Assembly (NCBI GenBank): GCA_002364325.1
Contig: DEXV01000003.1
Span: 783,229-847,228, forward strand
Direction: 5' to 3'
From: Gillisia sp. UBA3175
Lineage (GTDB): Bacteria; Bacteroidota; Bacteroidia; Flavobacteriales; Flavobacteriaceae
Length of the DNA stretch: 64,000 nucleotides
Shown: positions 1 to 8,837 of the stretch, in pieces
Position numbering within the stretch: the stretch's first letter is position 1
Layout: each line of letters starts with the position of its first letter
Translations under genes and position numbers: made by a program
The notes under the pieces: model-generated
Database searches by the model: none
Seen by the model: only the letters and a program-made list of their open reading frames with translations
What the model was told of the DNA's origin: nothing

Positions 1-1
1 G

Positions 2-598
2 AGCATCATAAATAATGCTTCAAAAATGATGGATCTTTTAGGGAATTCTCCCTATGATTTTGTTATGGAACATTCCGTAGATCAACTAGATGCCTTGGAC
101 GAATTTGTTCATAGAACTTTTAATGGCTTAGATCTTAGAACCTTTATACTAAGTTTACGTAATATCTACACAAATCATGGAGAATTGGAACAAGTCTTTC
201 TTCCTAAAACTAATTCAGATTCACTTCAAACCCAGATCTCTGGATTTAAGCAAGTATTTTTTGAAATAGAACATATAGCCAGAACACAAAAACATGTAAG
301 TGATCCGGTTCGCGGTTCAGCGGCTAAAAGGATTAATATGTATCTAAGATGGATGGTACGTAAAGATGATGCAGGAGTAGATTTTGGGATTTGGAAAAAT
401 ATATCACCCGCATTATTGTCGTGTCCTTTAGATGTACATTCCGGAAATGTAGCTAGAAAACTGGGACTTTTAACACGAAAGCAGAATGACGCAAAAGCTG
501 TTCTAGAGCTTGATACTTCCTTACGAGCCTTAGACAAGAATGATCCTGTTAAATATGATTTTGCCTTATTTGGTTTAGGGGTTTTTGAGAAATTTTAA
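2..598 (+). CDS. TIGR02757 (DUF2400) family protein, 5' end outside window
   Basis: The reading frame is open from the left edge, so the first in-frame ATG (26) is internal and the gene is cut by the window; 198 codons are visible where the family usually has about 250. The visible part has the family's conserved blocks: SPYDFV near its start, KRINMYLRWMVRKDD in the middle, and PLDVHSGNVARKLGL followed by a C-terminal block ending in YDFALFGLGV. The family is widespread in Bacteroidota and distantly resembles helix-hairpin-helix DNA glycosylases, but no reaction is established to my knowledge. It converges with the ABC ATPase, whose stop lies 7 bases away. Family call is confident; function unknown. 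Confidence 0.85.
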   Translation, partial: SIINNASKMMDLLGNSPYDFVMEHSVDQLDALDEFVHRTFNGLDLRTFILSLRNIYTNHGELEQVFLPKTNSDSLQTQISGFKQVFFEIEHIARTQKHVSDPVRGSAAKRINMYLRWMVRKDDAGVDFGIWKNISPALLSCPLDVHSGNVARKLGLLTRKQNDAKAVLELDTSLRALDKNDPVKYDFALFGLGVFEKF

Positions 599-605
599 AT
601 AGCTG

Positions 606-1274
606 TTAGGCTCCAGAAATAATTTCCCCATCTACCATCGTTAGCTTTCTGTCTGCCATATTGGCTAATTCTTCATTATGTGTAACAATAACAAAGGTTT
701 GATGAAACTCTTCCCTGAGCTGAAAAAATAATTTGTGAAGATTCTCTGCAGATTCACTGTCTAGATTTCCTGAAGGCTCATCTGCATAAATAACGGCTGG
801 ATTGTTTATCAAGGATCTTGCTACCGCAATACGCTGCTGTTCTCCGCCGCTTAATTCTGAAGGCTTATGATGTGCTCTTTTAGATAGATTTAAAAACTCT
901 AGTAGCTCCAAAGCGCGCTTTTCTGCCTCGGCTTTAGAAATTCCTTTGATAAAAGCAGGAATACAAATATTTTCTATGGCAGTAAATTCTGGTAAGAGTT
1001 GATGAAATTGAAAAATAAAACCTACCTGCTCATTTCTAAACTTAGAAAGCGTTTTAGAATTTTGAGAATAGATATCGGTTTTATTCACTACCAAACTACT
1101 ATCAGTTTGTTTATCAGGTTGATCCAGTGTTCCTAAAATATGTAATAATGTAGTTTTCCCAGCACCAGAGGCACCAACGATAGAAACTATCTCACTTTTA
1201 GCTATATGTAAATTCACGCCTTTTAGCACATGAAGATCTCCGTAATATTTATGAATGTTATTGGCGTATATCAT
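606..1274 (-). CDS. ABC transporter ATP-binding protein, LolD/MacB type
   Basis: Cytoplasmic ATPase subunit of an ABC transporter, 222 residues. Walker [10 protein letters not shown] is at residues 34-42, the Q-loop glutamine near 89, signature LSGGEQQR at 141-148, Walker B VIYADE at 161-166 and the switch histidine near 199. Length and sequence fit the LolD/MacB/FtsE group, which powers lipoprotein release or mechanotransmission from the inner membrane. No permease gene is adjacent: the gene upstream on the same strand encodes a DUF5916 outer-membrane protein, 47 bases away, so the partner permease must be elsewhere. Lipoprotein release (LolCDE) is the most likely role, by family inference only. 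Confidence 0.88.
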   Translation of the reverse strand: MIYANNIHKYYGDLHVLKGVNLHIAKSEIVSIVGASGAGKTTLLHILGTLDQPDKQTDSSLVVNKTDIYSQNSKTLSKFRNEQVGFIFQFHQLLPEFTAIENICIPAFIKGISKAEAEKRALELLEFLNLSKRAHHKPSELSGGEQQRIAVARSLINNPAVIYADEPSGNLDSESAENLHKLFFQLREEFHQTFVIVTHNEELANMADRKLTMVDGEIISGA

Positions 1275-1321
1275 AAGATTTAAATCTAAACAGATTATTT
1301 TTAATTGAAAACCCAGGCCTT

Positions 1322-3769
1322 TTAACTTTTAATAATATTTTTTACATTATTGTAATCTATAAAATAAACGATTCGCAAAGATAAGTTCTGCCTTAGATCT
1401 TGATTAAATAAATTTTGCAGACTTTCCGCATATTGAATATCGCTTAGTTTATCGAAATTAAAAATTGAATTTCTATACAAGAGAATTGCCTCACTACCAG
1501 GAGCGAATTGCCACCTGTAACTTAAATCCAGATTCCAAATATTAAAATTGGCATTTGGATTATTAGATTGAGTAATTGGATAATCTACAGGAGAAAGTTC
1601 ACCATTATCCTTAAGAACGCTGTATTTATTTTCTTGAAAATCTGCAACAGACCAAAAATTTCTAAAACTCAAATTCAATGCCTGTTTAGTATTAAAATTA
1701 TAACTTGCTTGAAGGGAATTTTCTATACTTTTCACATCCCTAAGACCAAATATTTCACGGCTTGGCTCTAAAGTGACAAAGCTATTTCTATTTGTTGTAG
1801 TGGAATAACTAAAGTTGTATTTCATAGAAAATTGATCATTGAACCTAAAAATCGGGCTAATATTAACTCTTAAGTTTTCTCGATTAGAGTCAAAAAAACT
1901 TACATAATTCATATTTACATCATACGCAAATTTCTTTCTATAGTCAGATGATATAAAACCATCTATTACTGCATAACCAGGATAATTAACATACTTTCCA
2001 GCTCTTCTTGCTTCAAAAAAATCTTTAGATTCTGTATTAAGTTTTATATAGCTACCAAAGGCAAATCTTTTTAAGGTAGCTGCGAAAAAGTTAGTTCCAA
2101 TTGCGCTTTCAGTTTGAATATTCGGTTTGTACCTTCTACGATGATCTCCAAAAATCCTTACACGAAATTTATTAAGGAAATTTGTAGGTTCAAAAATTTC
2201 ATATGAGATATTTGTTTCAAAATTATTGTAATTATTTCTGAAGTTTAACCCTAGATCATTAATATCGTAGGTCTCATTTGCAAAGCCATGCTCAAATCCA
2301 TATCTAAAATTTCCTTTGGTTCTGTTAATTTCAAATTCAGACGCAAATCCGGTAATGTTTTGAGATGGTTTGTTCACATTACTCATCTTAGCCTCACCAG
2401 AATAATTAAAGGAGTTCTCTTTGTTATTTATATCAAATAAAAAACCAGTAACATTCCCATCCCTTGCGTGTCCATTTCTGGTAACATTAGTATTGATAAG
2501 GGTTATGGAAGAATTTTGATTGTATTGCTGGTCCAAAACAAAAATATTATAGTTTGCAAAAGGCTCTGTAATGATCTCTCTATTTAAACCGGTGATCGTA
2601 TCCCCAATTATAGCATTCGTTTTCTTGGTAAAAGCATTAAAAAAACCAATTCCTAAACCATTATCGGTTCGTCCAGAAACCTTAACTGCATTTAGAAGAT
2701 CTGCCTTATCTGGGTTTTCTACCAGAATCTCATTATCCAATAAAGCTGTTTGAGCTTTACTAAAACCAATTGGAGTATCACCAATTCTTCTTGAGTAAAA
2801 AAGATTTCCTTTCGTGAAAAGCTCGGTTCCTTCAGTGAAAAATGCTCTATTTTCTCCAAAAGCTTGCTCAAATGGACCTAAATTTAATTCTACTTTATCA
2901 AATGCTGTTTGTCCAAAATCTGGAATTAAAGTTGCATCTAAAGTAAAAGCGTCAGAAATCCCATATTTAAAATCTAAGCCAGCGCTAAAATTGCTTTCGG
3001 TATTATTTTTATATTGATTCACTTCGGCAGATGCATATGGGTAAAAACTTAAGCGTACCGGAGGATCAATATTTCTTATTCCGGTAAGTAGTCCGTTATA
3101 CTGAGAATCTTTTCCGATAGATTTATCTATATAATTCCAGGTATATATCTCATTAAGATGCAATATGCTGCGTAAGAATTGTATGCTCCACAATTGTTCC
3201 TCCTTTTTGGGGAATCGAAGGGCCGCATATGGAATTTTAATTTCGGCATACCAGCCATTTTCATCAAAGGAAGTTTCACCCTGCCAAACCACATTGTAGC
3301 TGAAATCTTCTCTGTTGCCTGACATTTTCGCATCGGCTATCGCTCCAGCAGAAGTAATTACAAAACGGGTCTGATTTTCACCATCATTATAGGTATTTAG
3401 GTCAATTAAAAAAAAGTCTGATTGCTCTATATTATCCCGTTGAGTGAATTGTCTTAAAATTCGATTTGGTTCATTATCAAACATATATGCAGCAATGTAA
3501 ATAGCTTCATCGTCGTAGGCTAATTTCACTTTGGTTGGATGTGTCTCTCTGCTGGGAGTTCCATCCCCGGGTTGGACCATTACAAAATCTGTTGCTTCTG
3601 GTATAGAATTCCAAACAGCATCATCTAAAACACCATCAATTTCTGGAGCATCAGATATTCGTTGCGTTTTATAGGTTTTCTTTATATTTTTTGACAGTGG
3701 GCTGGTTTGGGCTTGTAATTTTGGAAAGGCAAAACAGACAAAAAGGATAATTATTTTTTTAAATAACAT
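1322..3769 (-). CDS. DUF5916 protein with CBM9-like N-terminal domain
   Basis: A predicted outer-membrane protein of 815 residues. A signal peptide (about residues 1-21, ending LQAQ) is followed by a CBM9-like beta-sandwich at about 35-215, recognisable by [13 protein letters not shown] and the later [13 protein letters not shown]. The rest (about 230-815) is rich in alternating aromatic/polar strands typical of a beta-barrel and matches the DUF5916 layout. The substrate is unknown; the CBM9-like fold suggests carbohydrate binding but does not prove it. It is transcribed away from msrA, with a 141-base spacer holding both promoters. The lone ABC ATPase follows 47 bases downstream and may be cotranscribed. 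Confidence 0.85.
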   Translation of the reverse strand: MLFKKIIILFVCFAFPKLQAQTSPLSKNIKKTYKTQRISDAPEIDGVLDDAVWNSIPEATDFVMVQPGDGTPSRETHPTKVKLAYDDEAIYIAAYMFDNEPNRILRQFTQRDNIEQSDFFLIDLNTYNDGENQTRFVITSAGAIADAKMSGNREDFSYNVVWQGETSFDENGWYAEIKIPYAALRFPKKEEQLWSIQFLRSILHLNEIYTWNYIDKSIGKDSQYNGLLTGIRNIDPPVRLSFYPYASAEVNQYKNNTESNFSAGLDFKYGISDAFTLDATLIPDFGQTAFDKVELNLGPFEQAFGENRAFFTEGTELFTKGNLFYSRRIGDTPIGFSKAQTALLDNEILVENPDKADLLNAVKVSGRTDNGLGIGFFNAFTKKTNAIIGDTITGLNREIITEPFANYNIFVLDQQYNQNSSITLINTNVTRNGHARDGNVTGFLFDINNKENSFNYSGEAKMSNVNKPSQNITGFASEFEINRTKGNFRYGFEHGFANETYDINDLGLNFRNNYNNFETNISYEIFEPTNFLNKFRVRIFGDHRRRYKPNIQTESAIGTNFFAATLKRFAFGSYIKLNTESKDFFEARRAGKYVNYPGYAVIDGFISSDYRKKFAYDVNMNYVSFFDSNRENLRVNISPIFRFNDQFSMKYNFSYSTTTNRNSFVTLEPSREIFGLRDVKSIENSLQASYNFNTKQALNLSFRNFWSVADFQENKYSVLKDNGELSPVDYPITQSNNPNANFNIWNLDLSYRWQFAPGSEAILLYRNSIFNFDKLSDIQYAESLQNLFNQDLRQNLSLRIVYFIDYNNVKNIIKS

Positions 3770-3910
3770 AAATAAATTCTACTGTAAATGGTAAGACATT
3801 TAGTCAACTACAACATTACAAAAGAATAATGAATTTTCAACAGTACCCAAATAATAGTTAAAAATTATATTTCGTTCAATAATTAATTAAATATATTAAA
3901 CATTTGTTAT

Positions 3911-4465
3911 ATGGAAAATAAAACAGTACAAATTGCTACACTGGCTGGAGGTTGTTTTTGGTGTACCGAAGCAGTTTTTGAAAGAGTAGAGGGAGTTACC
4001 AAAGTTATACCTGGTTTTACTGGAGGAACAATTAAAAATCCTGCTTATAGAGAGATCACCACAGGAAGAACTGGTCACGCCGAAGCAATCGAAATACATT
4101 TTAATCCTAGTGTGGTTTCTTTTGAAGAGCTTTTATTGATGTTCTTTAGTACACATGATCCCACTACCTTAAACAGACAGCAATATGATTCTGGCACTCA
4201 TTACAGAAGTGCTATTTTTTATCATTCTGAAGATCAAAAAAATATGGCTCAGGCTATAGTAAAACAATTACAAGAAAATGAAGTTTTTCTTGATCCTATA
4301 GTTACAGAAATTACTGAAGCGTCCGCATTTTATGAAGCTGAAGTAGAACATAAAGAATATTATTCCAATCATAGAGAACAGCAGTATTGCCAAGTGATCA
4401 TAGATCCAAAGATCAAGAAACTTAAACAACTCTTTTCCGATAAGTTAAAGAAGACACTACAATAA
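3911..4465 (+). CDS. msrA: peptide-methionine (S)-S-oxide reductase MsrA
   Basis: Repairs oxidised protein methionine by reducing the S-sulfoxide. The hallmark GCFWCTEA motif is at residues 14-21, with catalytic Cys15; a second conserved segment holds the GHAEAIEI block, and a C-terminal QQYCQ (Cys near 160) could be the recycling cysteine. At 184 residues it is a single-domain MsrA with no MsrB fusion and no signal peptide, so cytoplasmic. The start at 3911 puts the catalytic motif at the normal distance from the N-terminus. It is monocistronic as far as seen: no gene follows for 427 bases. Confidence 0.96.
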   Translation: MENKTVQIATLAGGCFWCTEAVFERVEGVTKVIPGFTGGTIKNPAYREITTGRTGHAEAIEIHFNPSVVSFEELLLMFFSTHDPTTLNRQQYDSGTHYRSAIFYHSEDQKNMAQAIVKQLQENEVFLDPIVTEITEASAFYEAEVEHKEYYSNHREQQYCQVIIDPKIKKLKQLFSDKLKKTLQ

Positions 4466-4835
4466 CTAATTTATAGATTATTCACATTATAATACGAAGG
4501 TGTATCATAAGTTCTAATCCATAACTTCTAAGAGGTAACTATTTGTGTGTTAAGCTCCAGAGGGATAAGTGGTAACAGTATGTAGTTTACCTACCAAATG
4601 GAAATAATATAGGATTAACTAACATAGCTCATGTTGTAGATATTTATTACCACAAGATTACAAGTGCAGCAGTACTTATACCATAATATATTGGAATGAA
4701 TAATTTATATGTTGAAGATCTAAGAAGTTGAAATAATAATTGAAGCCCAGAATATGTGTATTATAATGAGAGGGAATTTAGGAGTCAATATAAAAAGATA
4801 TAGATCTGAAACGAGTTCTTAAAGCTCATAAGTCC
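4466..4835. other. gene-free stretch after msrA, nothing recognised
   Basis: The 427 bases between msrA and the next gene contain no ORF over 60 codons on either strand and no sequence I recognise. Stops are frequent in all frames. The hexamer GGTAAC occurs twice about 50 bases apart near 4530-4580, without further symmetry. A terminator-like hairpin closes the stretch at 4836-4862, so a transcript may cross it. It could be a decayed gene, a long 3' UTR or a small RNA locus; the sequence does not decide. Confidence 0.4.
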
Positions 4836-4862
4836 CCATTAAAAATAAATGGCATTTTTTTT
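4836..4862 (+). terminator. possible intrinsic terminator
   Basis: A short stem (CCATT at 4836-4840 with AATGG at 4848-4852) is followed by eight T at 4855-4862. The stem is only five pairs, so the call is weak. It lies 30 bases before the small membrane protein gene and would end transcripts coming from msrA or from the gene-free stretch. Confidence 0.4.
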
Positions 4863-4892
4863 GCTTTATTCATTCTATAAAACTAAAAACCG

Positions 4893-5198
4893 ATGAAAAT
4901 CTTAAAAAATAAATTATTAATAAAAGGATTAATGTACGATGCTATTGGTATGGTAACTATGGCAATTCCTTTAGTGGGACCTTTTTTAGATATTGTTTGG
5001 GCTCCCTATGCAGCGAATAAAATGGCTGAAATGTATCCAGGTAAAAAGGGTAAAATAGCTTCAGTACTAGTTTTTATAGAAGAATTATTACCATTTACAG
5101 ATGTAATTCCAACTTTTACATTAATGTGGTTCTATACGTTTGTGTGGAACAAAGCTCCGAAAGAAAATGAGTTTGTAATTGAAGCGGAAGTAGTATAA
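4893..5198 (+). CDS. small membrane protein of unknown function
   Basis: A 101-residue protein with two hydrophobic segments, about residues 17-41 (rich in G, P, A) and 55-86 (aromatic-rich, ending FYTFVW), so probably an inner-membrane hairpin. The N-terminus is lysine-rich and the tail is acidic. I do not recognise a named family. It stands alone between a gene-free stretch and a strong convergent terminator at 5223-5256. The hydrophobic pattern and clean start make it a likely real gene. Confidence 0.65.
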   Translation: MKILKNKLLIKGLMYDAIGMVTMAIPLVGPFLDIVWAPYAANKMAEMYPGKKGKIASVLVFIEELLPFTDVIPTFTLMWFYTFVWNKAPKENEFVIEAEVV

Positions 5199-5222
5199 TT
5201 AGCATAAACTAGAATAAAAAAT

Positions 5223-5256
5223 AAAGCCTCCAAAGATATATTTTTGGAGGCTTTTT
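5223..5256. terminator. bidirectional intrinsic terminator
   Basis: A perfect 12-pair stem, AAAGCCTCCAAA at 5223-5234 with TTTGGAGGCTTT at 5243-5254, has T runs on the right and A runs on the left. It serves the small membrane protein gene on the plus strand and the TonB receptor gene ending at 5263 on the minus strand. Confidence 0.9.
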
Positions 5257-5262
5257 CTATGT

Positions 5263-7476
5263 TTAGAATTTTTTTTGAAGTCCTATGGAGATATTTCTCC
5301 CCATGTTTGCTATTCCATCTGCCTTTAATCGGGATAAATGAGCTATGTAATTTTTATTAAAAAGATTGTTTCCACTTACTCTTATTTCCAGCGGAAATTT
5401 CCCAAGATTAATGGTACTTCCAATTCCTGCATTTACCAAAGAATACCCAGAGGTATTAGTTTCAAAAGCGCTTATTTTAGTTTGAGAACCGGTAGATTTT
5501 ACGGTAATAAACGAATAATTATCATTCCATAAATTACCATCTTTCAATTCAATTCTTAGAGTATTTGTAAATGTGGTAGCGGGAATTAAAGGTAAATAAT
5601 CTCCGTTATCCTTCTCACCAATTACCAATTCAAAACTACTTTCAATATGCAACCAATCTATTGGATGAGGGTGTATATGTATTCCTGCTTCCCCACCATA
5701 TAATTTGGCGTTCTCTTGAGTATATACAAATACGGGATTTTCATTTATAAACTCATTAGTTGGAGCTATAAAAATGTATTCATTTATTTTATTATAAAAT
5801 CCATTTCCAAATAATTCAAAATGTTCATTTCGATATTCAAGAGAAAGATCAAGCTGTATATTTTGTTCATTTTCCAGATTAGCATTTCCAATTTCATATC
5901 GGTTGGTGCCTTCATGTGTTCCATTAGAAGTTAGCTCCGCTAAATTTGGCGCGCGAAATCCCGTTGCTAGATTTAATCTTGTAACTAAATTTTTAAACAT
6001 GTTGAATTTAAATCCTAATGATCCATTATAGCTTGAAAAGTCACGTGTTACTGGTGCAAAATAATCTTGTTCTCCTTCGTTTCCATGAGCACTAGTGGAA
6101 ATATTTCTAGTATCAAACCTAATTCCTCCTTGAATATCTATCCACTCTAAATGATAATGAGTAGTTGCTAGAATTCCAATATCTGTAATTGAAGCATCTG
6201 GAATTAATAATTCTTCTCCAAAATTCTTATTGGTTTGAAACAAACCTTGCAAACCAATAATTGTTTCAAAATTTCCCCAAACAGGTGTATTGTATTTAAG
6301 ATCGTAATTCAGCGTTTCTAGATGCATTTCTAATGCGGGAATAGGAGTTTCGAGCTCTTCATATTCTTTTCTATCATTAAATAAGTATCCTACTTTTAGA
6401 TCTAAGCTAGAATTCTTGAGAAATAATTTATTGCTTAAACTCAAGATATGATTGTCCAACTGCTGGTATGGGGCAATTATTTCTTTGGAGGTAGTTTGGT
6501 CTCCAATTTCCTCAGGAATGCCTATATATGTATTATTATAATTATACCTAAGATCTCCTCTATATTTTTGATCTTGATAGCCTATTCCAGCCTTAAGATC
6601 CTTTTCTTCAAACCGGGTATTGGTTACTCTAGTATCATTTCCGGTGGAGTAATCACTATGTGCTGCATAATTACCTCTAACTAAATATTTCCAATTTGTC
6701 ATCGAGGTTTTTAAACCAAGATTGGCTTCAGTTCCCAATGTATTGCTGTGATAAGTTATACCAGCATCTATAGAAGTGCTATCTGCATCAGCATATTTTT
6801 CAGGATTTAAATAGAGTACTCCTCCTAATGCATCACTTCCATATAACAGTGAAGCTGGTCCTTTAATTACTTCCACACTCTCTACACCGCTTGAGCTAAT
6901 ACCCAATCCATGCTCATCTCCAAATTGCTGATTTTCCAAGCGTACGCCCTGGGCATAAACTAATACTCTGTTAGAGCTTAATCCGCGAATTACTGGTTTC
7001 CCAATTCCCGCTCCTGTAGTAACACTTTCTACCCCCGCAATTTGAGTGATCCCATCAGCTAAAGTAATAGCACCGGATTTTTTAAGGTTTTCTACTGTTT
7101 CACGTTCCACTTTAACCACATTTTCACTTTGTAACTTATGAAACGGTGTAGAAACGATAACTGCCTCCATTTCTATTGCTGAAGGCTTCAATTTAATAAT
7201 GATCTGTGAACTATTTGTGATATTAAATACCTCTGTTCTTGTTGTATATCCCAAGGTAGAAATAAGCATGTTATGTTTTCCTTCCGGAAGATTATATAAT
7301 TTAAAATTACCATCAAGATCGGTAATGGTTCCCTTTTCTAATTTAGATATATAAATGTTAGCTCCTGCCAAAGGTTCTCCGGTAACATCGTCAGTTACCT
7401 GACCGCTAATTGATGATTGAGAAAATGCAGATAGGCTTATAGTGAGCAATAGTATGCTAAAAATTGTTTTTATCAT
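5263..7476 (-). CDS. TonB-dependent receptor with carboxypeptidase-like N-terminal domain
   Basis: Outer-membrane active-transport barrel. I choose the ATG at 7476, giving 737 residues that begin MIKTIFSILLLTISLSAFSQ, a clean signal peptide; an ATG 33 bases upstream would add a poor N-terminus. Then come a carboxypeptidase-D regulatory-like domain (about 21-105, SGQVTDDVTGEPLAGANIYI), a plug (about 115-225, with PVIRGLSSNRVLV and GPASLLYGSDALGGV) and a 22-strand-type barrel ending in KKF, a normal Omp C-terminus. It is the last gene of a unit with a small His/Cys-rich protein and a DUF6787 protein. That neighbour suggests a metal or metal-complex substrate; this is inference. Confidence 0.9.
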   Translation of the reverse strand: MIKTIFSILLLTISLSAFSQSSISGQVTDDVTGEPLAGANIYISKLEKGTITDLDGNFKLYNLPEGKHNMLISTLGYTTRTEVFNITNSSQIIIKLKPSAIEMEAVIVSTPFHKLQSENVVKVERETVENLKKSGAITLADGITQIAGVESVTTGAGIGKPVIRGLSSNRVLVYAQGVRLENQQFGDEHGLGISSSGVESVEVIKGPASLLYGSDALGGVLYLNPEKYADADSTSIDAGITYHSNTLGTEANLGLKTSMTNWKYLVRGNYAAHSDYSTGNDTRVTNTRFEEKDLKAGIGYQDQKYRGDLRYNYNNTYIGIPEEIGDQTTSKEIIAPYQQLDNHILSLSNKLFLKNSSLDLKVGYLFNDRKEYEELETPIPALEMHLETLNYDLKYNTPVWGNFETIIGLQGLFQTNKNFGEELLIPDASITDIGILATTHYHLEWIDIQGGIRFDTRNISTSAHGNEGEQDYFAPVTRDFSSYNGSLGFKFNMFKNLVTRLNLATGFRAPNLAELTSNGTHEGTNRYEIGNANLENEQNIQLDLSLEYRNEHFELFGNGFYNKINEYIFIAPTNEFINENPVFVYTQENAKLYGGEAGIHIHPHPIDWLHIESSFELVIGEKDNGDYLPLIPATTFTNTLRIELKDGNLWNDNYSFITVKSTGSQTKISAFETNTSGYSLVNAGIGSTINLGKFPLEIRVSGNNLFNKNYIAHLSRLKADGIANMGRNISIGLQKKF

Positions 7477-7543
7477 TTTTAAAAAATAAGTAATTAATAC
7501 AAGTAGCACTTAAAATTGCTACAACAAATAATCATGAATTCAA

Positions 7544-7858
7544 TTAAGCGACTGGAGGACCTCTTAGCTGAAATGATAATTTTTGATAATCACTTAAAAA
7601 AAGATAAAAAGCAGGAATTCCTGCTTGGATATATTGGTTTTGAATTAATTCAAAATTCGTAAAATCTAAACTAACAATAGGTGCAGGGTGAAATTTACAG
7701 ATTTTGCAATCTAGTACAGATTGGTGTATATGAGTAGTGCTATGATCATTACATCCAAATTTAAATTCATGAGCAAAAACATGGCTATTAACATATAAAG
7801 CAGGGAATAACAGGGCGATTGTTAAACCAATGAGACCATATTTTTGAAAGGATTTCAA
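7544..7858 (-). CDS. small His/Cys-rich exported protein, probable metal-uptake accessory
   Basis: A 104-residue protein with one N-terminal hydrophobic segment (about residues 10-28), either a signal peptide or an anchor. The following part carries possible metal ligands: HVFAHEF, CNDHSTTHIHQ and CKICKFHP. I recall small proteins with a His-rich stretch and a CxxC motif next to TonB receptors in Flavobacteriia, but I cannot name the family. The gene lies one base after the DUF6787 gene and 67 bases before the TonB receptor, so all three are probably cotranscribed. A periplasmic metal-binding or metal-delivery role is inferred from ligands and context. Confidence 0.7.
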   Translation of the reverse strand: MKSFQKYGLIGLTIALLFPALYVNSHVFAHEFKFGCNDHSTTHIHQSVLDCKICKFHPAPIVSLDFTNFELIQNQYIQAGIPAFYLFLSDYQKLSFQLRGPPVA

Positions 7859-7859
7859 A

Positions 7860-8168
7860 TTAATCTTGATTTAGAAAACGTGATAAACCAAGTCTGGTAA
7901 GCATTTTCTTTTCGAAGGACCAAAAGAAATTAAATTGACCAAATAGCCAGCCAAAACTAACAAGTAAAAGCTGATATAAAGGGAAAATTAAAGAAATGCG
8001 AACAATCCAGTAAATATACCAAGGAGAAGTTTCTTTGTAAATTCCAAAGAATTCACATACAGGAGCCGCCAATTTAGCAGCAGAAGAACCTGTGATAGCG
8101 AAAACTACAAAAATTATAATAAGCTGGAAATTAGAATCTATTCCCCAACGTTCCTTTAATTTATTCAT
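7860..8168 (-). CDS. DUF6787 family membrane protein
   Basis: A 102-residue protein opening with KERWGIDSNFQLIIIFVVFAITGS, the pattern I associate with DUF6787, a Bacteroidota family of small inner-membrane proteins sometimes misannotated as diacylglyceryl transferases. There are two membrane segments, about residues 15-38 and 50-78. No catalytic motif is visible. It is the first gene of a unit with the His/Cys-rich protein and the TonB receptor. A TATATTTG box at 8173-8180 would place transcription start at or next to the ATG. Confidence 0.72.
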   Translation of the reverse strand: MNKLKERWGIDSNFQLIIIFVVFAITGSSAAKLAAPVCEFFGIYKETSPWYIYWIVRISLIFPLYQLLLVSFGWLFGQFNFFWSFEKKMLTRLGLSRFLNQD

Positions 8169-8172
8169 GCTG

Positions 8173-8180
8173 CAAATATA
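8173..8180 (-). promoter_or_regulatory. -7 box TATATTTG before the DUF6787 gene
   Basis: On the minus strand this reads TATATTTG, an exact match to the Bacteroidota -7 consensus TAnnTTTG. Its last base is only five bases before the ATG at 8168, so the message would be leaderless or nearly so. No -33 TTG is found at 17-23 bases. Confidence 0.6.
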
Positions 8181-8212
8181 TCACTTAGCAAGTCAATTAA
8201 AAAATTCTTGGA

Positions 8213-8641
8213 TTATATTCGGGTCGGTACAGAAAATCGTTGATTATATTCCCTAGAAAAGAAGACAAAATAATTGTAGAGCATATAATTTACTTCGTAG
8301 CCATAATTAACAAAATTATCGTAATTGATCTCTTGAATATAAAGGTTTGAATTATAGTTAAAAGGTTGATTTACCCTATTGTTGTATTCTTGTACCAAGA
8401 ATTTGTTCTTGTTTTCTAAATAGGATTGAGAATAATATCCTCGGGGTCTAGCTATACTATTGATAAAAAGATTGAAACCAGGCTCTATTACTATAATTTC
8501 ATATTCAAGGCTGTCATTTGCAATTCTTACTGTGTCATTGGCAGTTGCAGTTACCTCTTTTTTAGAGAAATCTCTATCCTTTGTAGAACCACATCCGTAG
8601 ATCAATAGTCCAGCAAACAATATAAATAGTAAGTTTTTCAT
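8213..8641 (-). CDS. DUF6146 family lipoprotein
   Basis: A 142-residue predicted lipoprotein with signal peptide MKNLLFILFAGLLIYGCGS and lipobox cysteine at residue 17. The body contains the EYEIIVIEPGF block I associate with DUF6146, a Bacteroidota family without known function, and is rich in tyrosine and asparagine. It sits between the serine-biosynthesis genes and the DUF6787 gene on the same strand, an arrangement I recall from other Flavobacteriaceae. A strong terminator separates it from the serA-like gene upstream, so it has its own promoter or is read through weakly. Confidence 0.75.
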   Translation of the reverse strand: MKNLLFILFAGLLIYGCGSTKDRDFSKKEVTATANDTVRIANDSLEYEIIVIEPGFNLFINSIARPRGYYSQSYLENKNKFLVQEYNNRVNQPFNYNSNLYIQEINYDNFVNYGYEVNYMLYNYFVFFSREYNQRFSVPTRI

Positions 8642-8778
8642 GATCTATGTTTTTAAAACTACCTCAAAGATTGTTCCCAAGGCTAATTTGCAAACAGTAT
8701 AATTTAATAGCTCAGTTCACTTTTTGAACTAAGTAATTTACAATTTTTTTGTTGATAATAATCGCATCCCCTATAACA

Positions 8779-8816
8779 AAAGATCCTTCTGAAATATTAA
8801 TTTGAGAAGGATCTTT
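8779..8816 (-). terminator. intrinsic terminator of the serC-serA unit
   Basis: A perfect 12-pair stem, AAAGATCCTTCT at 8779-8790 with AGAAGGATCTTT at 8805-8816, lies 22 bases after the stop of the dehydrogenase gene. On the minus strand the stem is followed by TTTTG, a modest U tract. Confidence 0.75.
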
Positions 8817-8837
8817 GTAAAATACTAAGAATAAATA

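Noticed and set aside
465..469. HEPG as a relic of the zinc motif HExxH
   Set aside because: HEPG lacks the second histidine at the right spacing in most heptads and lies outside any peptidase domain; the resemblance is only two residues. (Positions given are residue numbers of the M4 zinc motif, not bases.)
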